Part shown: positions 27,565 through 36,847 of the stretch, one piece after another
Layout: each line of letters begins with the position of its first letter
How positions within the stretch are numbered: the stretch's first letter is position 1
Assembly (NCBI GenBank): GCA_903916255.1
Contig: CAIWVW010000086.1
Location: forward strand, 64,381 to 117,267
Direction of reading: 5' to 3'
Length of the DNA stretch: 52,887 nt
From: an uncultured Bacteroidota bacterium
Lineage (GTDB): Bacteria; Bacteroidota; Bacteroidia; JABEUT01
Notes under the pieces: generated by a model
Seen by the model: only the letters and a program-made list of their open reading frames with translations
Database searches by the model: none
Told to the model about the DNA's origin: nothing
Made by a program: the position numbers and the translations under genes

Positions 27565-28035
27565 ATGGCAGATAAATTGGAACGGATGTTGCAACTGGTA
27601 GGCGATTTTTTTGATGTGAAAAATGACCCTGACCAATTGAGTGTAAATGAAGAAGCGATGGAAAAGTTAAATAAAATTCATCCGGCGTGCATGTCGGAAT
27701 ATAATGAAGGGGATGGGCCAATTGTGTGGATTTTGCTTATTCCAACTACAGAGGCAATAATGAAAAGATTTCTGAAGAAAGAGATTACAGAAACGCAATT
27801 ATTGAATGAAACACCGCTTAATACAAACTATGATGCTATATACCTTTGCTCGGCATCCGTTTTGCCTGAATATCGCCGCAAAGGGCTTGCCATGAAAGTG
27901 GGACAGGAGGCGATTTCCAAAATAATGGAAGACCATAAGATAAAAGCCCTTTTCTACTGGTCATTCAGCCCGGAAGGCCAGGCTTTGGCAGAAAAGGCAT
28001 CCAAAGAGCTAAAATTACCTTTATATAAACGATAA
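27565..28035 (+). CDS. GNAT-family acetyltransferase-like protein
   Basis: 156 residues. The C-terminal half has the acetyl-CoA-binding signature VLPEYRRKGLAMKVGQEAI (the R-x-x-G-x-A turn) preceded by a beta strand (AIYLCSAS), and ends with the ALFYWSFSPEGQALAEKASKEL region typical of strand beta5 and helix alpha4. The N-terminal part is less conserved. The acyl acceptor is unknown. The next gene starts three bases after its stop, so the two are likely co-transcribed. Confidence 0.75.
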   Translation: MADKLERMLQLVGDFFDVKNDPDQLSVNEEAMEKLNKIHPACMSEYNEGDGPIVWILLIPTTEAIMKRFLKKEITETQLLNETPLNTNYDAIYLCSASVLPEYRRKGLAMKVGQEAISKIMEDHKIKALFYWSFSPEGQALAEKASKELKLPLYKR

Positions 28036-28038
28036 TAA

Positions 28039-29247
28039 ATGAACGTAGCTGTAATAGGGGGCGGAGCAGCAGGTTTTTTTGCTGCTATTTCCTGTAAAGC
28101 TCATCATCCTGATGCACATGTAACTATTTATGAAAAATCAGATAAGCTACTGGCTAAAGTAAAAATTTCGGGCGGCGGAAGATGTAATGTTACACATGCC
28201 TGTTTTTCAAATTCCCAATTGGTAAAATATTATCCGAGGGGAGAAAAGCAACTCAAAAAGGCATTTGCATATTTCAACCCGACAAACACTATAGAGTGGT
28301 TTGAAAACAGGGGTGTCAAACTTAAAACCGAAGAGGACGGCCGGATGTTTCCGATTACCAATGCTTCGCAAACAATTGTTAATTGCCTGATGAAGGAAGT
28401 TGAAAAATCAGGCATCTCAATAGAACTACACCAACCTATAATTGCAATAGAAAAAGAAAATAATAATTTTAAACTAACCTTACGAGATAAACTGATTTAT
28501 GCGGATAAAGTAATTATTGCCAGTGGAGGCTCTCCTAAAACAGAAGGGTTTGCATGGCTTGAGAAATTGGGACATACAATTGAATCTCCGGTTCCTTCTT
28601 TATTCACTTTTAATATGCCTGATGAGCCAGTGAAAATTTTAATGGGTGTGTCTGTTGATAATTGCAGTGTGAGGATTCCTGGAACAAAACTAAAAACAGA
28701 AGGCCCTTTGCTTATAACACATTGGGGAATGAGCGGGCCGGCCATTCTGAAACTTTCTGCCTGGGGTGCACGGGTTTTGAAGGATTTGAATTATCGTTTT
28801 ACGATACAAATAAACTGGCTTGGTGCAATGAATGAAGATGCTGCCCGTACTATTTTGACGAAAGAAATAATGCTTCATCCGAAGAAAAAAATAAGTAATA
28901 GTAATCCCTTTCAATTGCCCGGCAGGTTATATAATTTCTTGTTATCGAAAGTTAATATTAACCAGGATGCATTATTGGAAGAGATTGGGAAAAAAAATGA
29001 AAACAGATTACTCAATACGCTGCTGAACGATGAGTATAAAGTGGAAGGCAAAACAACTTTTAAAGAAGAATTTGTTACCTGTGGTGGTGTTAAGTTAGAT
29101 GAGGTTTCTATGGAAACGATGGAGAGCAAGGTTTGTCCGGGTCTTTATTTTGCCGGGGAAGTACTGGACATTGATGGCGTTACCGGCGGTTTTAATTTTC
29201 AGGCCGCATGGACAACCGGGTTTATTGCAGGCAAACTCAGTTTATGA
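28039..29247 (+). CDS. NAD(P)/FAD-dependent oxidoreductase, HI0933/YhiN (BaiN-like) family
   Basis: 402 residues. The FAD-binding GGGAAGFFAA motif is at about 7-16, followed by the family hallmark KVKISGGGRCNVTHA and the ENRGVKLKTEEDGRMFP segment. Near the C-terminus are FVTCGGVKLDEVSMETMESK and GLYFAGEVLDIDGVTGGFNFQ, which close the flavin site. The family has no settled substrate; the name BaiN comes from a proposed bile-acid reductase role in clostridia, which need not apply here. Full length. It is paired with a GNAT gene upstream. Confidence 0.93.
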   Translation: MNVAVIGGGAAGFFAAISCKAHHPDAHVTIYEKSDKLLAKVKISGGGRCNVTHACFSNSQLVKYYPRGEKQLKKAFAYFNPTNTIEWFENRGVKLKTEEDGRMFPITNASQTIVNCLMKEVEKSGISIELHQPIIAIEKENNNFKLTLRDKLIYADKVIIASGGSPKTEGFAWLEKLGHTIESPVPSLFTFNMPDEPVKILMGVSVDNCSVRIPGTKLKTEGPLLITHWGMSGPAILKLSAWGARVLKDLNYRFTIQINWLGAMNEDAARTILTKEIMLHPKKKISNSNPFQLPGRLYNFLLSKVNINQDALLEEIGKKNENRLLNTLLNDEYKVEGKTTFKEEFVTCGGVKLDEVSMETMESKVCPGLYFAGEVLDIDGVTGGFNFQAAWTTGFIAGKLSL

Positions 29248-29296
29248 AAATGTTAACAATATTTTGAGTGTAAAATGGTTATTAACCTGCATATGT

Positions 29297-29304
29297 TATT
29301 TTTG
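29297..29304 (+). promoter_or_regulatory. TAnnTTTG -7 box before the beta-barrel-like gene
   Basis: TATTTTTG fits the consensus and lies 22 bases upstream of the ATG at 29327. A -33 element is not clear. Confidence 0.4.
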
Positions 29305-29326
29305 TAAGCAATAACGAATCTGTTTT

Positions 29327-30247
29327 ATGAATATAAAGACACTATTTTTATGTTTTATTTTTTCTTTTCTGTTGCATGCAGCTTATGCCCAAGATACGTT
29401 GTTGCATGTTGATAAAAGCACTAAGTCAGGGAAGAAGCATATTGCTAAAATAAAAAATAACGATTCGCTGAAAGCCTTAACGGCAAGCCATGAGAAGTAT
29501 ATAAAAGATACAACAAAAACGAAACCTATTCAGAGCATCAAATATCAGCGCGATGGATTTATAGCAGTTGGCAGAGGATTAGGGATACCCAATAACTCAT
29601 TTGTTTCTAATGGAAATGCAGCGAATGGAAAAGTATATTCTGTAAGTGCTGCCTTTCCGGGAATTATTTCCCATTGTGGTATTGCCTTTAAGTTTGACTA
29701 TGGAGAAAATAGAGTAAATGAAACGCAATTGCAGGCATCTTTAAACTCAGCTAACCAAGCAAATTTTCCAAATATCAATACTACATTGGCCGGTGCTGTA
29801 GGCCAATATTCATACACTACTTTGCTCACCGGATTATGCCTTACATATCCTGCGAAGCACCTTACCATTGATGCCCGGATTTTAGGGGGTGTTATGTTTG
29901 CAACGATACCTAATGTAAGTGTTGGTTATTATGATGTGGCCACCGGAAATACCGGTACTTACTATCAGGCAACAAGTTCAGGAAATGCCTTTTGTTTTGA
30001 TATGGGTATTGGAATAAGGTATGCCATTTTGCCTAAACTATGTGTTATGCTTACAGCCGACTATTTAACCGCATCGCCTTCCTTCAATTATGTTACAACG
30101 GGTGCAGGGTTAAGTTCGGACGGAAGTATTATTCAGGAAACAGGAAGGGAAACAATCGTTGGACAGTCGTTTGACCTGAGTAATTTTACACTAAGTGTTG
30201 GCTACACTATTTCGGCACAAAAGCAAGCAGTCGTACAGGCAAACTAA
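29327..30247 (+). CDS. Secreted protein, probable outer-membrane beta-barrel
   Basis: 306 residues with a clear signal peptide (cleavage near AYAQ-DT). A short charged segment rich in Lys (about 25-65) is followed by alternating hydrophobic and polar strands with many Gly, Tyr, Thr and Asn residues (KHLTIDARILGGVMFATIPN, MGIGIRYAILPKLCVMLTAD, NFTLSVGYTISAQ), as in small outer-membrane barrels of the OmpW/OmpA type. No specific family is recognised. The gene converges on the TonB receptor gene with only six bases between stops, so their transcripts probably overlap. Confidence 0.6.
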   Translation: MNIKTLFLCFIFSFLLHAAYAQDTLLHVDKSTKSGKKHIAKIKNNDSLKALTASHEKYIKDTTKTKPIQSIKYQRDGFIAVGRGLGIPNNSFVSNGNAANGKVYSVSAAFPGIISHCGIAFKFDYGENRVNETQLQASLNSANQANFPNINTTLAGAVGQYSYTTLLTGLCLTYPAKHLTIDARILGGVMFATIPNVSVGYYDVATGNTGTYYQATSSGNAFCFDMGIGIRYAILPKLCVMLTADYLTASPSFNYVTTGAGLSSDGSIIQETGRETIVGQSFDLSNFTLSVGYTISAQKQAVVQAN

Positions 30248-30253
30248 AACCCC

Positions 30254-32590
30254 TTAAATTTTTATTGTTGATTGAACCATAAATGTGCGGGGCGGGTCAA
30301 TCATTCCCGGTCGGTCAGTATATAGTGTGTTCAAAATATTTTTAACCAAGAACGCCATCCTGATAGAACTGTTTATCTGGAAAGCGATGTGCGTATCAAA
30401 TATGCATTGCCCGTTGTTGTGGGTTGCCCTGAAATCGCTGATGCCCGGAATTTCGGCTTCAAAAATAGGGTCGATATTTACCTGGAAGCTGGAATATCTT
30501 GCATTTGCCCCAAAACTGAATTTGTGAATAAAGACTTCAAAACCTGCTTTGGCAGTATATAAAGAGCGGTAGTTAAGTATTTCCGTTTTTTGCAGGGAAT
30601 CTTTAAATGCACTCGATAGGTTGGGGTGCTCTGATTCATATTTATTTACAGAATCTCTGGTATCCACATTTATGGGATTAATGACTGTAACCCCCAGCAT
30701 AAATGTAATAGGGCATCCCAATATTTTTCCTTCGGCGTTGGTGGATAACTCTATCCCCTGAATTAAGGCATTTTCAATGTTTAAGGATTTGAAACCTAAA
30801 TCGTACTGATAATTAGGAATGGTTCCGGGCGGATAGTATACACCGAAGGTAAAGTCGATTAAGTTGTTGTAAATAGTTTGAAATGCTGCCACATCAACAG
30901 ATGCAAGCCATTTCCCGATTTTAAGCCCTTGGTTAATTCCAACCTCGGAACTGTATGCTTTTTCAGGCTGAATCTGAGGGTTGGGGAAAATGGTAAACCC
31001 CGCAACCGAAGTCTGTATAAACCTTTCGGCAATGGAAGGGAACCGATATCCTTCCCCATAAGATGCACGCAGGTGGGTATATTTAAATAATTCATAATTG
31101 GCACCGGCGCGAAATACAAGTGGAGAACTTGCACTGGTAGAATCTTGCTTATATGATTCTTTACGGACTCCGCCGGTGAGAATCAATTTTCCCAATTTCT
31201 TTTCAAGTTGCAGGTAGGCAGCTAAATTTGAGCCAACATGGTCACCATATAATTGTGCTGCCACTTCATCGCCGCTTGCAACAGCCCCTACTGTAAGCGT
31301 AAAGTGATATTTAAATGCTTTTAAATAGGTAATTTCAGAATAACGTAATTGCGACCTTGAGCCTTTATCAGTAGCCCCATAGTCTTCATTATCCGATAAA
31401 AAATACCTGCCCTGCAAGTTAATTTTGCTGCCATCATTGAAATAGTAAGTTATGTAAGGGTCTATGGATTCACGGATAAACTTACCGGGCACAATACTGG
31501 CATTTTTTCCCGTATCGCCTCCAAACGGTTGTAATATCCCATTTTTATCATTGGCCCATGCCAAATAGGAAGATTCATTATTATACATTTCGCTTACGCG
31601 TAAGCCAATCATAAGTCCTTTAATTTTTTTAAAACGGTAACGAGCGTTAACGGAGCCTCTTATTCTTTGGGTGTATTGCCCCTGCAGGTAACTTGTTTCA
31701 TTATATACATCCCCGCTGGTTATCAGGTCAAGCTGGCCAAACTGTTGGCTATGCATAAAGGTGAACCCTTGAAACCCCGGAGCCTGGCCTGCTTTCCATG
31801 GAACAGAATCAATATTGGGGTTACCGTAAATTCCTTCATATATGTTAAAGGTAGTTTGTGGAGTAGGCCCGGGCATGGTTGTCCGTAAGTTAATTACACC
31901 ATCCAATGCGGATGAACCATAAAGTACAGAGGATGCTCCTTTAATTACTTCCACCTGTTGAACTTCTTCAATAGGCAGAAAGTCCCAAATTACATCCGCA
32001 GCATCCGCTGTTAATTCAGGCAGCCCATCCACCAGCATAAGCACTCGGCTTCCGGCTCCATACGTCCAACCACTTCCGCCGCGGATATTGGCTTGTCCGT
32101 CGTAGGTAATATTTACACCGGGAACATTATTCATAGCCTCATCAATTTGCACAGCTCCTGTATTTTCGATTGTTTTGGCTTTTAAAACCTCCATCGATAC
32201 ATTTTCCCGCGCAAGGTTTTTTTCATACATACTGGCGCTCACAACTACCGGGTTTATTTCCTGTGCAAGGGATGGGAGGCCGGTACTTAATATAACCGTA
32301 TCACGGTTTGCATTAACCTTTGTAATTTTTGACCCATAACTGAAATAGGTAATAACGGCTCTGTGCTCACCCTTCGGTATTTTCAGGGTGTATTCTCCAT
32401 TCATATCTGTTGCGGTTGTATAGTTGCTGTCGACCGAAACAACAACTCCGGGCAGTTTTTCGTTGGTAGCGGAATCTGTTATTACTCCTCTTAAAATGGT
32501 TTGAGCATTTAATAAGACGGAAGAAAAAGCGAAAAATGACAGGCAAAAGCAAAAGAGATAAACCTGCTTAAAAGTATATGTTTTATACAT
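30254..32590 (-). CDS. TonB-dependent outer-membrane receptor with carboxypeptidase-like N-domain
   Basis: 778 residues. After a signal peptide (to about residue 29, LLNAQ) comes a CarboxypepD_reg-like beta domain (TILRGVITDSATNEKLPGVVVSV, DMNGEYTLKIPKGEH), then the plug (INPVVVSASMYEKNLARENVS, IQGGSGWTYGAGSRVLMLVDG-like segment, EVIKGASSVLYGSSALDGVINL) and a 22-strand barrel ending in MVQSTIKI. The substrate is not evident: no SusD partner is adjacent, so polysaccharide uptake of the Sus type is unlikely, while a metal chelate or cobalamin is plausible. A palindromic operator candidate lies at its promoter. Confidence 0.93.
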   Translation of the reverse strand: MYKTYTFKQVYLFCFCLSFFAFSSVLLNAQTILRGVITDSATNEKLPGVVVSVDSNYTTATDMNGEYTLKIPKGEHRAVITYFSYGSKITKVNANRDTVILSTGLPSLAQEINPVVVSASMYEKNLARENVSMEVLKAKTIENTGAVQIDEAMNNVPGVNITYDGQANIRGGSGWTYGAGSRVLMLVDGLPELTADAADVIWDFLPIEEVQQVEVIKGASSVLYGSSALDGVINLRTTMPGPTPQTTFNIYEGIYGNPNIDSVPWKAGQAPGFQGFTFMHSQQFGQLDLITSGDVYNETSYLQGQYTQRIRGSVNARYRFKKIKGLMIGLRVSEMYNNESSYLAWANDKNGILQPFGGDTGKNASIVPGKFIRESIDPYITYYFNDGSKINLQGRYFLSDNEDYGATDKGSRSQLRYSEITYLKAFKYHFTLTVGAVASGDEVAAQLYGDHVGSNLAAYLQLEKKLGKLILTGGVRKESYKQDSTSASSPLVFRAGANYELFKYTHLRASYGEGYRFPSIAERFIQTSVAGFTIFPNPQIQPEKAYSSEVGINQGLKIGKWLASVDVAAFQTIYNNLIDFTFGVYYPPGTIPNYQYDLGFKSLNIENALIQGIELSTNAEGKILGCPITFMLGVTVINPINVDTRDSVNKYESEHPNLSSAFKDSLQKTEILNYRSLYTAKAGFEVFIHKFSFGANARYSSFQVNIDPIFEAEIPGISDFRATHNNGQCIFDTHIAFQINSSIRMAFLVKNILNTLYTDRPGMIDPPRTFMVQSTIKI

Positions 32591-32616
32591 ACGTCAGATG
32601 GGGTTGGTTAATATAT

Positions 32617-32633
32617 GTTGCGCAACAAATATA
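32617..32633 (-). promoter_or_regulatory. TonB receptor promoter with overlapping palindrome GTTGCGCAAC
   Basis: On the minus strand TATATTTG (32626-32633) is a consensus -7 box about 35 bases upstream of the receptor start. Immediately after it, overlapping by one base, is the perfect 10-bp palindrome GTTGCGCAAC (32617-32626), framed by ATATAT runs on both sides. The place, at the expected transcription start, fits a repressor operator. The regulator is unknown. Confidence 0.5.
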
Positions 32634-32729
32634 TGGATTTTGAATTGCCTGAACAGAAATGGCAGTCTCAATGCAATATTTTGAGTTTTTAATTCCTTAA
32701 AAACAAGGTTATGCCATATATATTTTTTT

Positions 32730-32737
32730 TATATTTG
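32730..32737 (+). promoter_or_regulatory. TAnnTTTG -7 box before the T9SS cargo gene
   Basis: TATATTTG lies 22 bases before the ATG at 32760. No clear -33 TTTG is present at the usual spacing. Confidence 0.5.
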
Positions 32738-32759
32738 CATCACTAAATAAATACATAAA

Positions 32760-33845
32760 ATGAAAAAAAATACTCTTCTATCCGGTATGGCTCTGGTGGC
32801 TGGCTTATTTGCCCTATCACCTCGGGCTTCTGCACAAATCACCATTACGCAGGCTGATTTACCAACGACTCCGCTTACTGTAATAACTGATTCAGACGGT
32901 TCTACAAAACCATTGCCGTTGGGTCCCAGTGCAAGCGCTCAATCTTGGGATTTTTCGCACTTGCAAAAGCAAAAGACCAAAACAATTAATTTTATGACTC
33001 CCGGTGCTACTCCTTATGGCAGTACATTTTCATCAGCTAATTTGGCCGATTCTACTTATGGTGGAAACGGATATAACTTTTTCTCTGCCGGTTCCAGCCA
33101 ATTTGCAGTAGAAGGAGCAGAAGAAAACCAATTGGTGAGTGGTGATAATTTTAAAATTGAAATTAACTTAGCTCCTGAGTTTGTGCAAGCAAACCTTCCG
33201 GCAACCTATGGAAATGTTGTTCCTCCAAGTGTTGCATTAGGCAGCCAAACATTTTCAGTTACTTTTTCCATAGTAGTTACTGGAGAAAAGTTTGATACAT
33301 ATATTGAATATTCAGATACTGTAGATGCATGGGGAACCATGAAAATGCCAAACGGACACACCTATAATGTATTGCGTCAAAAACATCATGAAGTTGATTA
33401 TGACAGCGTATATTTAAAAATTGCAAATACCTGGACCTATTATGAAAGAATCATATCCAATAAAAACCAATATGATTGGTATACCAATGGAGTTGGCTAT
33501 ATATTAGCTGAAGAAGACATGAGTCCAACTTTCGATACTATTGTGGATGTTGTTTGGGATACCAATGCGCCTGCTCCTACAAGTATTAATGAAATTAGCG
33601 TTGCTAATAACGTAAATGTTTATCCTAATCCTGCAAATAATCAAATTAATTTTGTTACCGGGATTAAGCAAGATGCATATATTTCGATATATGACTTAAC
33701 CGGAAGGGAACTGGATAAAGTGGCAGTTAAAAATGGCATGAGCGCCTTAAATACCAACACCTATAATAACGGCATCTACCTATATAGCTTAACGGATAAT
33801 TCCGGAAATCTTTTAGACAGAGGCAAGTTTATCGTTCAGCACTGA
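32760..33845 (+). CDS. Secreted protein with type A T9SS sorting domain
   Basis: 361 residues with a signal peptide (cleavage near ASAQ-IT). The central part (about 25-275) is an unrecognised beta-rich domain with LPLGPSASAQSWDFS near its start. The C-terminal 75 residues form a Por-type sorting domain: VNVYPNPANNQINF, then ISIYDLTGRELDK, NGIYLYSLTDNSG and GKFIVQH at the end. This domain directs export through the type IX secretion system and surface attachment or release. The gene has its own promoter and a strong terminator. Confidence 0.9.
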   Translation: MKKNTLLSGMALVAGLFALSPRASAQITITQADLPTTPLTVITDSDGSTKPLPLGPSASAQSWDFSHLQKQKTKTINFMTPGATPYGSTFSSANLADSTYGGNGYNFFSAGSSQFAVEGAEENQLVSGDNFKIEINLAPEFVQANLPATYGNVVPPSVALGSQTFSVTFSIVVTGEKFDTYIEYSDTVDAWGTMKMPNGHTYNVLRQKHHEVDYDSVYLKIANTWTYYERIISNKNQYDWYTNGVGYILAEEDMSPTFDTIVDVVWDTNAPAPTSINEISVANNVNVYPNPANNQINFVTGIKQDAYISIYDLTGRELDKVAVKNGMSALNTNTYNNGIYLYSLTDNSGNLLDRGKFIVQH

Positions 33846-33869
33846 TTTTTCTAAGAGAGAAATAAAAAA

Positions 33870-33900
33870 GGCGACCGGCAATTTGCGGGTCGCCTTTTTT
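33870..33900 (+). terminator. Strong rho-independent terminator
   Basis: GGCGACC (33870-33876) and GGTCGCC (33888-33894) form a perfect seven-pair GC-rich stem with an 11-base loop. It is preceded by a run of A and followed by six T. It ends the T9SS cargo transcript; the A run could also let it act in the reverse direction. Confidence 0.9.
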
Positions 33901-33924
33901 ATTTAAAAAAATGCTCCGCACACC

Positions 33925-33951
33925 TTTGTTCAACAGAATTTCATACATTTG
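33925..33951 (+). promoter_or_regulatory. Candidate promoter of the first usp gene
   Basis: TTTG at 33925-33928 and TACATTTG at 33944-33951 match the Bacteroidota -33 and -7 elements. The 15-base spacer is slightly short. The -7 box ends 19 bases before the ATG. Confidence 0.5.
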
Positions 33952-33970
33952 TTTCGACTAAAAATAGAAT

Positions 33971-34411
33971 ATGGCATACTCGAATATATTAATTGCTGTG
34001 GACGGAAGCAAATGTTCCATGAGCGCGGTCGAAAAGGGCGTTGAACTTGCACGCGACCTTTCGGCTAATGTGATTTTATTATCTGTGGTTGATATGACTT
34101 CGATGGTGGATAATGCTGCCGTTGGGGCTATAATAGATAAAGATATGGAAACGGTTTTTGAGGATGAGGCGGATAAATTGCTTGATGTTTTAATGAAGAA
34201 ATATCCCTATGAGAAAACTCGGAAAATAGCCGAGGAAGGGATTGCTAAAGAGGCTATCAATTCAATTGCGGAAGAAGAAAAGGCTGATATGATAGTTATG
34301 GGAACACATGGCAGAACAGGCCTTATGCATCTGTTTATGGGAAGTGTGGCTGAATATGTTGTAAGGCATTCCAAAATTCCTGTAATGGTGGTTACATCTG
34401 CTGAAGAGTAA
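33971..34411 (+). CDS. Universal stress protein, single UspA domain
   Basis: 146 residues with one UspA Rossmann-like domain: NILIAVDGSKCSMSAVEKGVELA at the N-terminus and the nucleotide-binding GTHGRTGLMHLFMGSVAEYV near the C-terminus, ending with the hydrophobic strand PVMVVTS. The intact G-x-x-G-x9-G-S pattern indicates ATP binding. Cytoplasmic, usually induced by starvation or redox stress. It heads a group of stress-type genes up to 36641. Confidence 0.93.
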   Translation: MAYSNILIAVDGSKCSMSAVEKGVELARDLSANVILLSVVDMTSMVDNAAVGAIIDKDMETVFEDEADKLLDVLMKKYPYEKTRKIAEEGIAKEAINSIAEEEKADMIVMGTHGRTGLMHLFMGSVAEYVVRHSKIPVMVVTSAEE

Positions 34412-34468
34412 GGCTGGCTTCATTTCCGCAGGCGGTTTTTTATTAGTAACCCCAAATAAACAGTCTAT

Positions 34469-34849
34469 ATGAATGAATATATGCTACTCATCAGAAATCA
34501 GGGAGATGGAAAAGCAGGGCTTTCCAAAGAACAACACCTTGAGTTTGTAAAGAAGTGCGAGGTATATGTTGGAATTTTGCAGAAAGTCGGGAGGCTTGTT
34601 GCAGCGCAACCCTTATTGCGGGAGGGTAAAACTATTTCAAAAGTAAATGGTGAATGGCAGGAATCTGCTGTTAACCCTGTGAAAGAAATACAGGTAGGGT
34701 ATTACCATATACTTGCTGATAACATAGAAGATGCTGTTACAATAGCAAAAGGAAATCCGGAGTTTGAATACGTTAAAACAGCGACTATAGAGGTCCGCCC
34801 TTTAAAAATGAAGGAGGAGAAAACAGGTTTTATTTACCCCGGCAAGTAA
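34469..34849 (+). CDS. YciI-family protein
   Basis: 126 residues with the YciI-related dimeric alpha-beta fold: MNEYMLLIRNQGD strand, helix HLEFVKKCEVYVGILQKVGRL, the strand YYHILADNIEDAVTIAKGNPEF and the VEVRPL-like strand IEVRPLKM. Members are small putative enzymes of unknown reaction. The start ATG lies 57 bases after usp. Confidence 0.78.
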   Translation: MNEYMLLIRNQGDGKAGLSKEQHLEFVKKCEVYVGILQKVGRLVAAQPLLREGKTISKVNGEWQESAVNPVKEIQVGYYHILADNIEDAVTIAKGNPEFEYVKTATIEVRPLKMKEEKTGFIYPGK

Positions 34850-34974
34850 ACTGTTTTTTAGCAGATTATAATGAGCTAATCAAATATACAGCAGCAACAC
34901 TCAATATGAAGAATGACTATTATCATATCCGCTAAGTATAAAATCCTTACATTTGATAATTAGAATACCGACCT

Positions 34975-35421
34975 ATGAATTTCCCAATACCTGTTCGTGA
35001 AATGGATGCCGCCTTTATAGTGAGGGTATTTCTTGGAATTGTGTTTTTTCTTCAGGGATACGACAAGGTTTTCCGGATAGGTGTGAGGCAGGTTATTCAA
35101 ACGGTTAATCAATCTCTTTCTTCTAAAGGAATTCCAAAAATATTCAGTATCATTGGTGCTTACTTCACTTCGTATTGCGAACTGGTATGCGGAGCGTTCC
35201 TAATTATTGGCTTTTTGAAATACTATTGTCTTTATCTATTAGGTTTTGATTTGATTTTTGCTGCTGTTGCATTTGGAATCATAGAGCCTGTTTGGGATAT
35301 GAAGCATATTTTCCCCCGTCTCGCCTTATTGATATTTTTGATGGTTATTCCTTCTCAATGGGATATTATTTCTGTTGATTACGTTTGGTCATTTATTAAA
35401 TTCGTGAAAACAACTTTTTAA
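34975..35421 (+). CDS. DoxX-like integral membrane protein
   Basis: 148 residues with four predicted membrane helices (about 15-32, 55-78, 83-103, 114-130). The first helix has RVFLGIVFFLQGYDKVFRIG, the start pattern of DoxX/TQO small-subunit-like proteins. Function unknown; relatives are linked to quinone or redox reactions at the membrane. It lies between YciI and a second usp gene, and its end is 13 bases before the latter, so the two are likely co-transcribed. Confidence 0.75.
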   Translation: MNFPIPVREMDAAFIVRVFLGIVFFLQGYDKVFRIGVRQVIQTVNQSLSSKGIPKIFSIIGAYFTSYCELVCGAFLIIGFLKYYCLYLLGFDLIFAAVAFGIIEPVWDMKHIFPRLALLIFLMVIPSQWDIISVDYVWSFIKFVKTTF

Positions 35422-35434
35422 AAAAAATAAATTC

Positions 35435-36253
35435 GTGAAAAATATTCTTGTTCCCACCGATTTTTCTGATGTATCGGACAATGCAGTCGATTATGCTGCC
35501 GAACTGGCTAAAGCTACCAATGCCAGGCTTATTTTATATTATATTTTCACGGTACCTGTTCCGGTGGCTGAAGCTCCTGTTATAGCTATACCTTTAGAAG
35601 AACTGGAAAAGGAAAGCATGAAACTTTTGCATGGGTTAGATAAGAAAATGAAAGCCAAACATGGCAATGTAGAAACCGAACTGCGCACACAGCCCGGTTT
35701 TGTAGTAGATGAAATAATAAGCTTTACCAAGGAAAATAAGGTTGATTTGGTAGTTATGGGGGTTACAGGCGCAGGTAAAACACCCGGAGTGCTTGGCAGC
35801 AATGCCACTTCGGTAATGCATCATGCGGCAAGCCCGGTTATGGTTATTCCGAAAGGATATAAATTTAAAAAGCCGGATGCTATTGCATTGGCTTGCGACT
35901 ATAAATCGGTTATACCGGATGAAGCAGTCGGTAAATTCAAATCATTTGTCGGGTTGTTCAACTCAAAAGTATTGGTATTTAATGTTTTAAAACCGAAGGA
36001 ACTTGCAAACTATCAAAAAGCTGCCAGTGAAGTTAATCTGGAAAACGCGCTGGGAGATATAGAACATTCAATGTATTTTCCTGCCAGCGAAAACCTCCAT
36101 CATGAAATAAATACATTTGTAGATAGGCATAGTGCTGACGTATTGGTTATGTTTCCTCATAACTATAGTTTTTTAAAAGGAGTTATGCATCACAGTGCAA
36201 CAAAAGAAATGGCCTTTTTAACACATGTTCCGCTTCTGAGTATTCACGAATAA
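35435..36253 (+). CDS. Universal stress protein with tandem Usp domains
   Basis: 272 residues. The first Usp domain is well conserved: KNILVPTDFSDVSDNAVDYAAELA and GVTGAGKTPGVLGSNATSVMH with the final strand SPVMVIP. The second half (about 145-272) is a diverged Usp domain lacking the glycine-rich ATP loop, ending THVPLLSIHE. It starts at GTG, since the first ATG in frame would cut into the conserved strand. It is followed by a small hypothetical gene 10 bases later. Confidence 0.9.
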   Translation: MKNILVPTDFSDVSDNAVDYAAELAKATNARLILYYIFTVPVPVAEAPVIAIPLEELEKESMKLLHGLDKKMKAKHGNVETELRTQPGFVVDEIISFTKENKVDLVVMGVTGAGKTPGVLGSNATSVMHHAASPVMVIPKGYKFKKPDAIALACDYKSVIPDEAVGKFKSFVGLFNSKVLVFNVLKPKELANYQKAASEVNLENALGDIEHSMYFPASENLHHEINTFVDRHSADVLVMFPHNYSFLKGVMHHSATKEMAFLTHVPLLSIHE

Positions 36254-36263
36254 ATTTTGAATT

Positions 36264-36641
36264 ATGGAAATTACACTAAATGACCACCGTAAAATAGTTG
36301 CCATTCAAAAAGACTTCAGTGATATGTTCCCCAATCTGAAATTGGAGTTTTATGCCAAATTAAACAAAGGAGACGGGTCTCCTTCAGTAAAACTGATGAA
36401 GCATATAAGTAAAACGATTGCTGAATGCCGTACCATAAATAAAGCGGGAAATATTACAATCCAACCCAATATGACAATTGGTGAACTGGAACAAGGTTTC
36501 ATGGATACATATGGACTTTCCGTTGAAGTTTTCCATAAATCAGCCAGCGAGTGGCTGGGGACAAAAGGAAACAATGACCGGACATTGGATAAGCAAAATG
36601 CCGAAGCTGGAACTATAAATATGCTGGAAGAAGTTAAATAG
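36264..36641 (+). CDS. Conserved-looking hypothetical protein
   Basis: 125 residues, soluble, no signal peptide. It contains MEITLNDHRKIVAIQKDFSD, a basic patch, GNITIQPNMTIGELEQGFMD and a C-terminal helix ending MLEEVK. The alternating charged and hydrophobic pattern is that of a real small alpha-beta protein. I do not recognise the family. It starts 10 bases after usp, so it is probably part of that transcript and of the stress group. A small imperfect hairpin (36682-36706) follows. Confidence 0.65.
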   Translation: MEITLNDHRKIVAIQKDFSDMFPNLKLEFYAKLNKGDGSPSVKLMKHISKTIAECRTINKAGNITIQPNMTIGELEQGFMDTYGLSVEVFHKSASEWLGTKGNNDRTLDKQNAEAGTINMLEEVK

Positions 36642-36847
36642 GCTTTTGCAGTGGTGAAATTTAGAAATCTATCCTCAGGTTATCAAAACCTTCGTCGGTT
36701 TTTGATGATATAAATCACTTAAAAGGTTAGACAGAAAAGGTACTTTTCCTCTTGTCCTAGGCAATAATCTATAATATTTGGAACTTTTTTGAGTTATTGT
36801 CGTAATAAATGTAGTTTTACACTAACAAAATCAATATTATAAAATAA

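Noticed and set aside
30254-32590. SusC-type glycan importer
   Set aside because: No SusD-like lipoprotein gene is adjacent and the receptor is shorter (778 residues) than typical SusC proteins (about 1000).
36682-36706. Imperfect hairpin ATCAAAACC/GGTTTTTGAT as a terminator
   Set aside because: AT-rich, with a bulge and no clean T tract; it may be weakly functional but cannot be supported.
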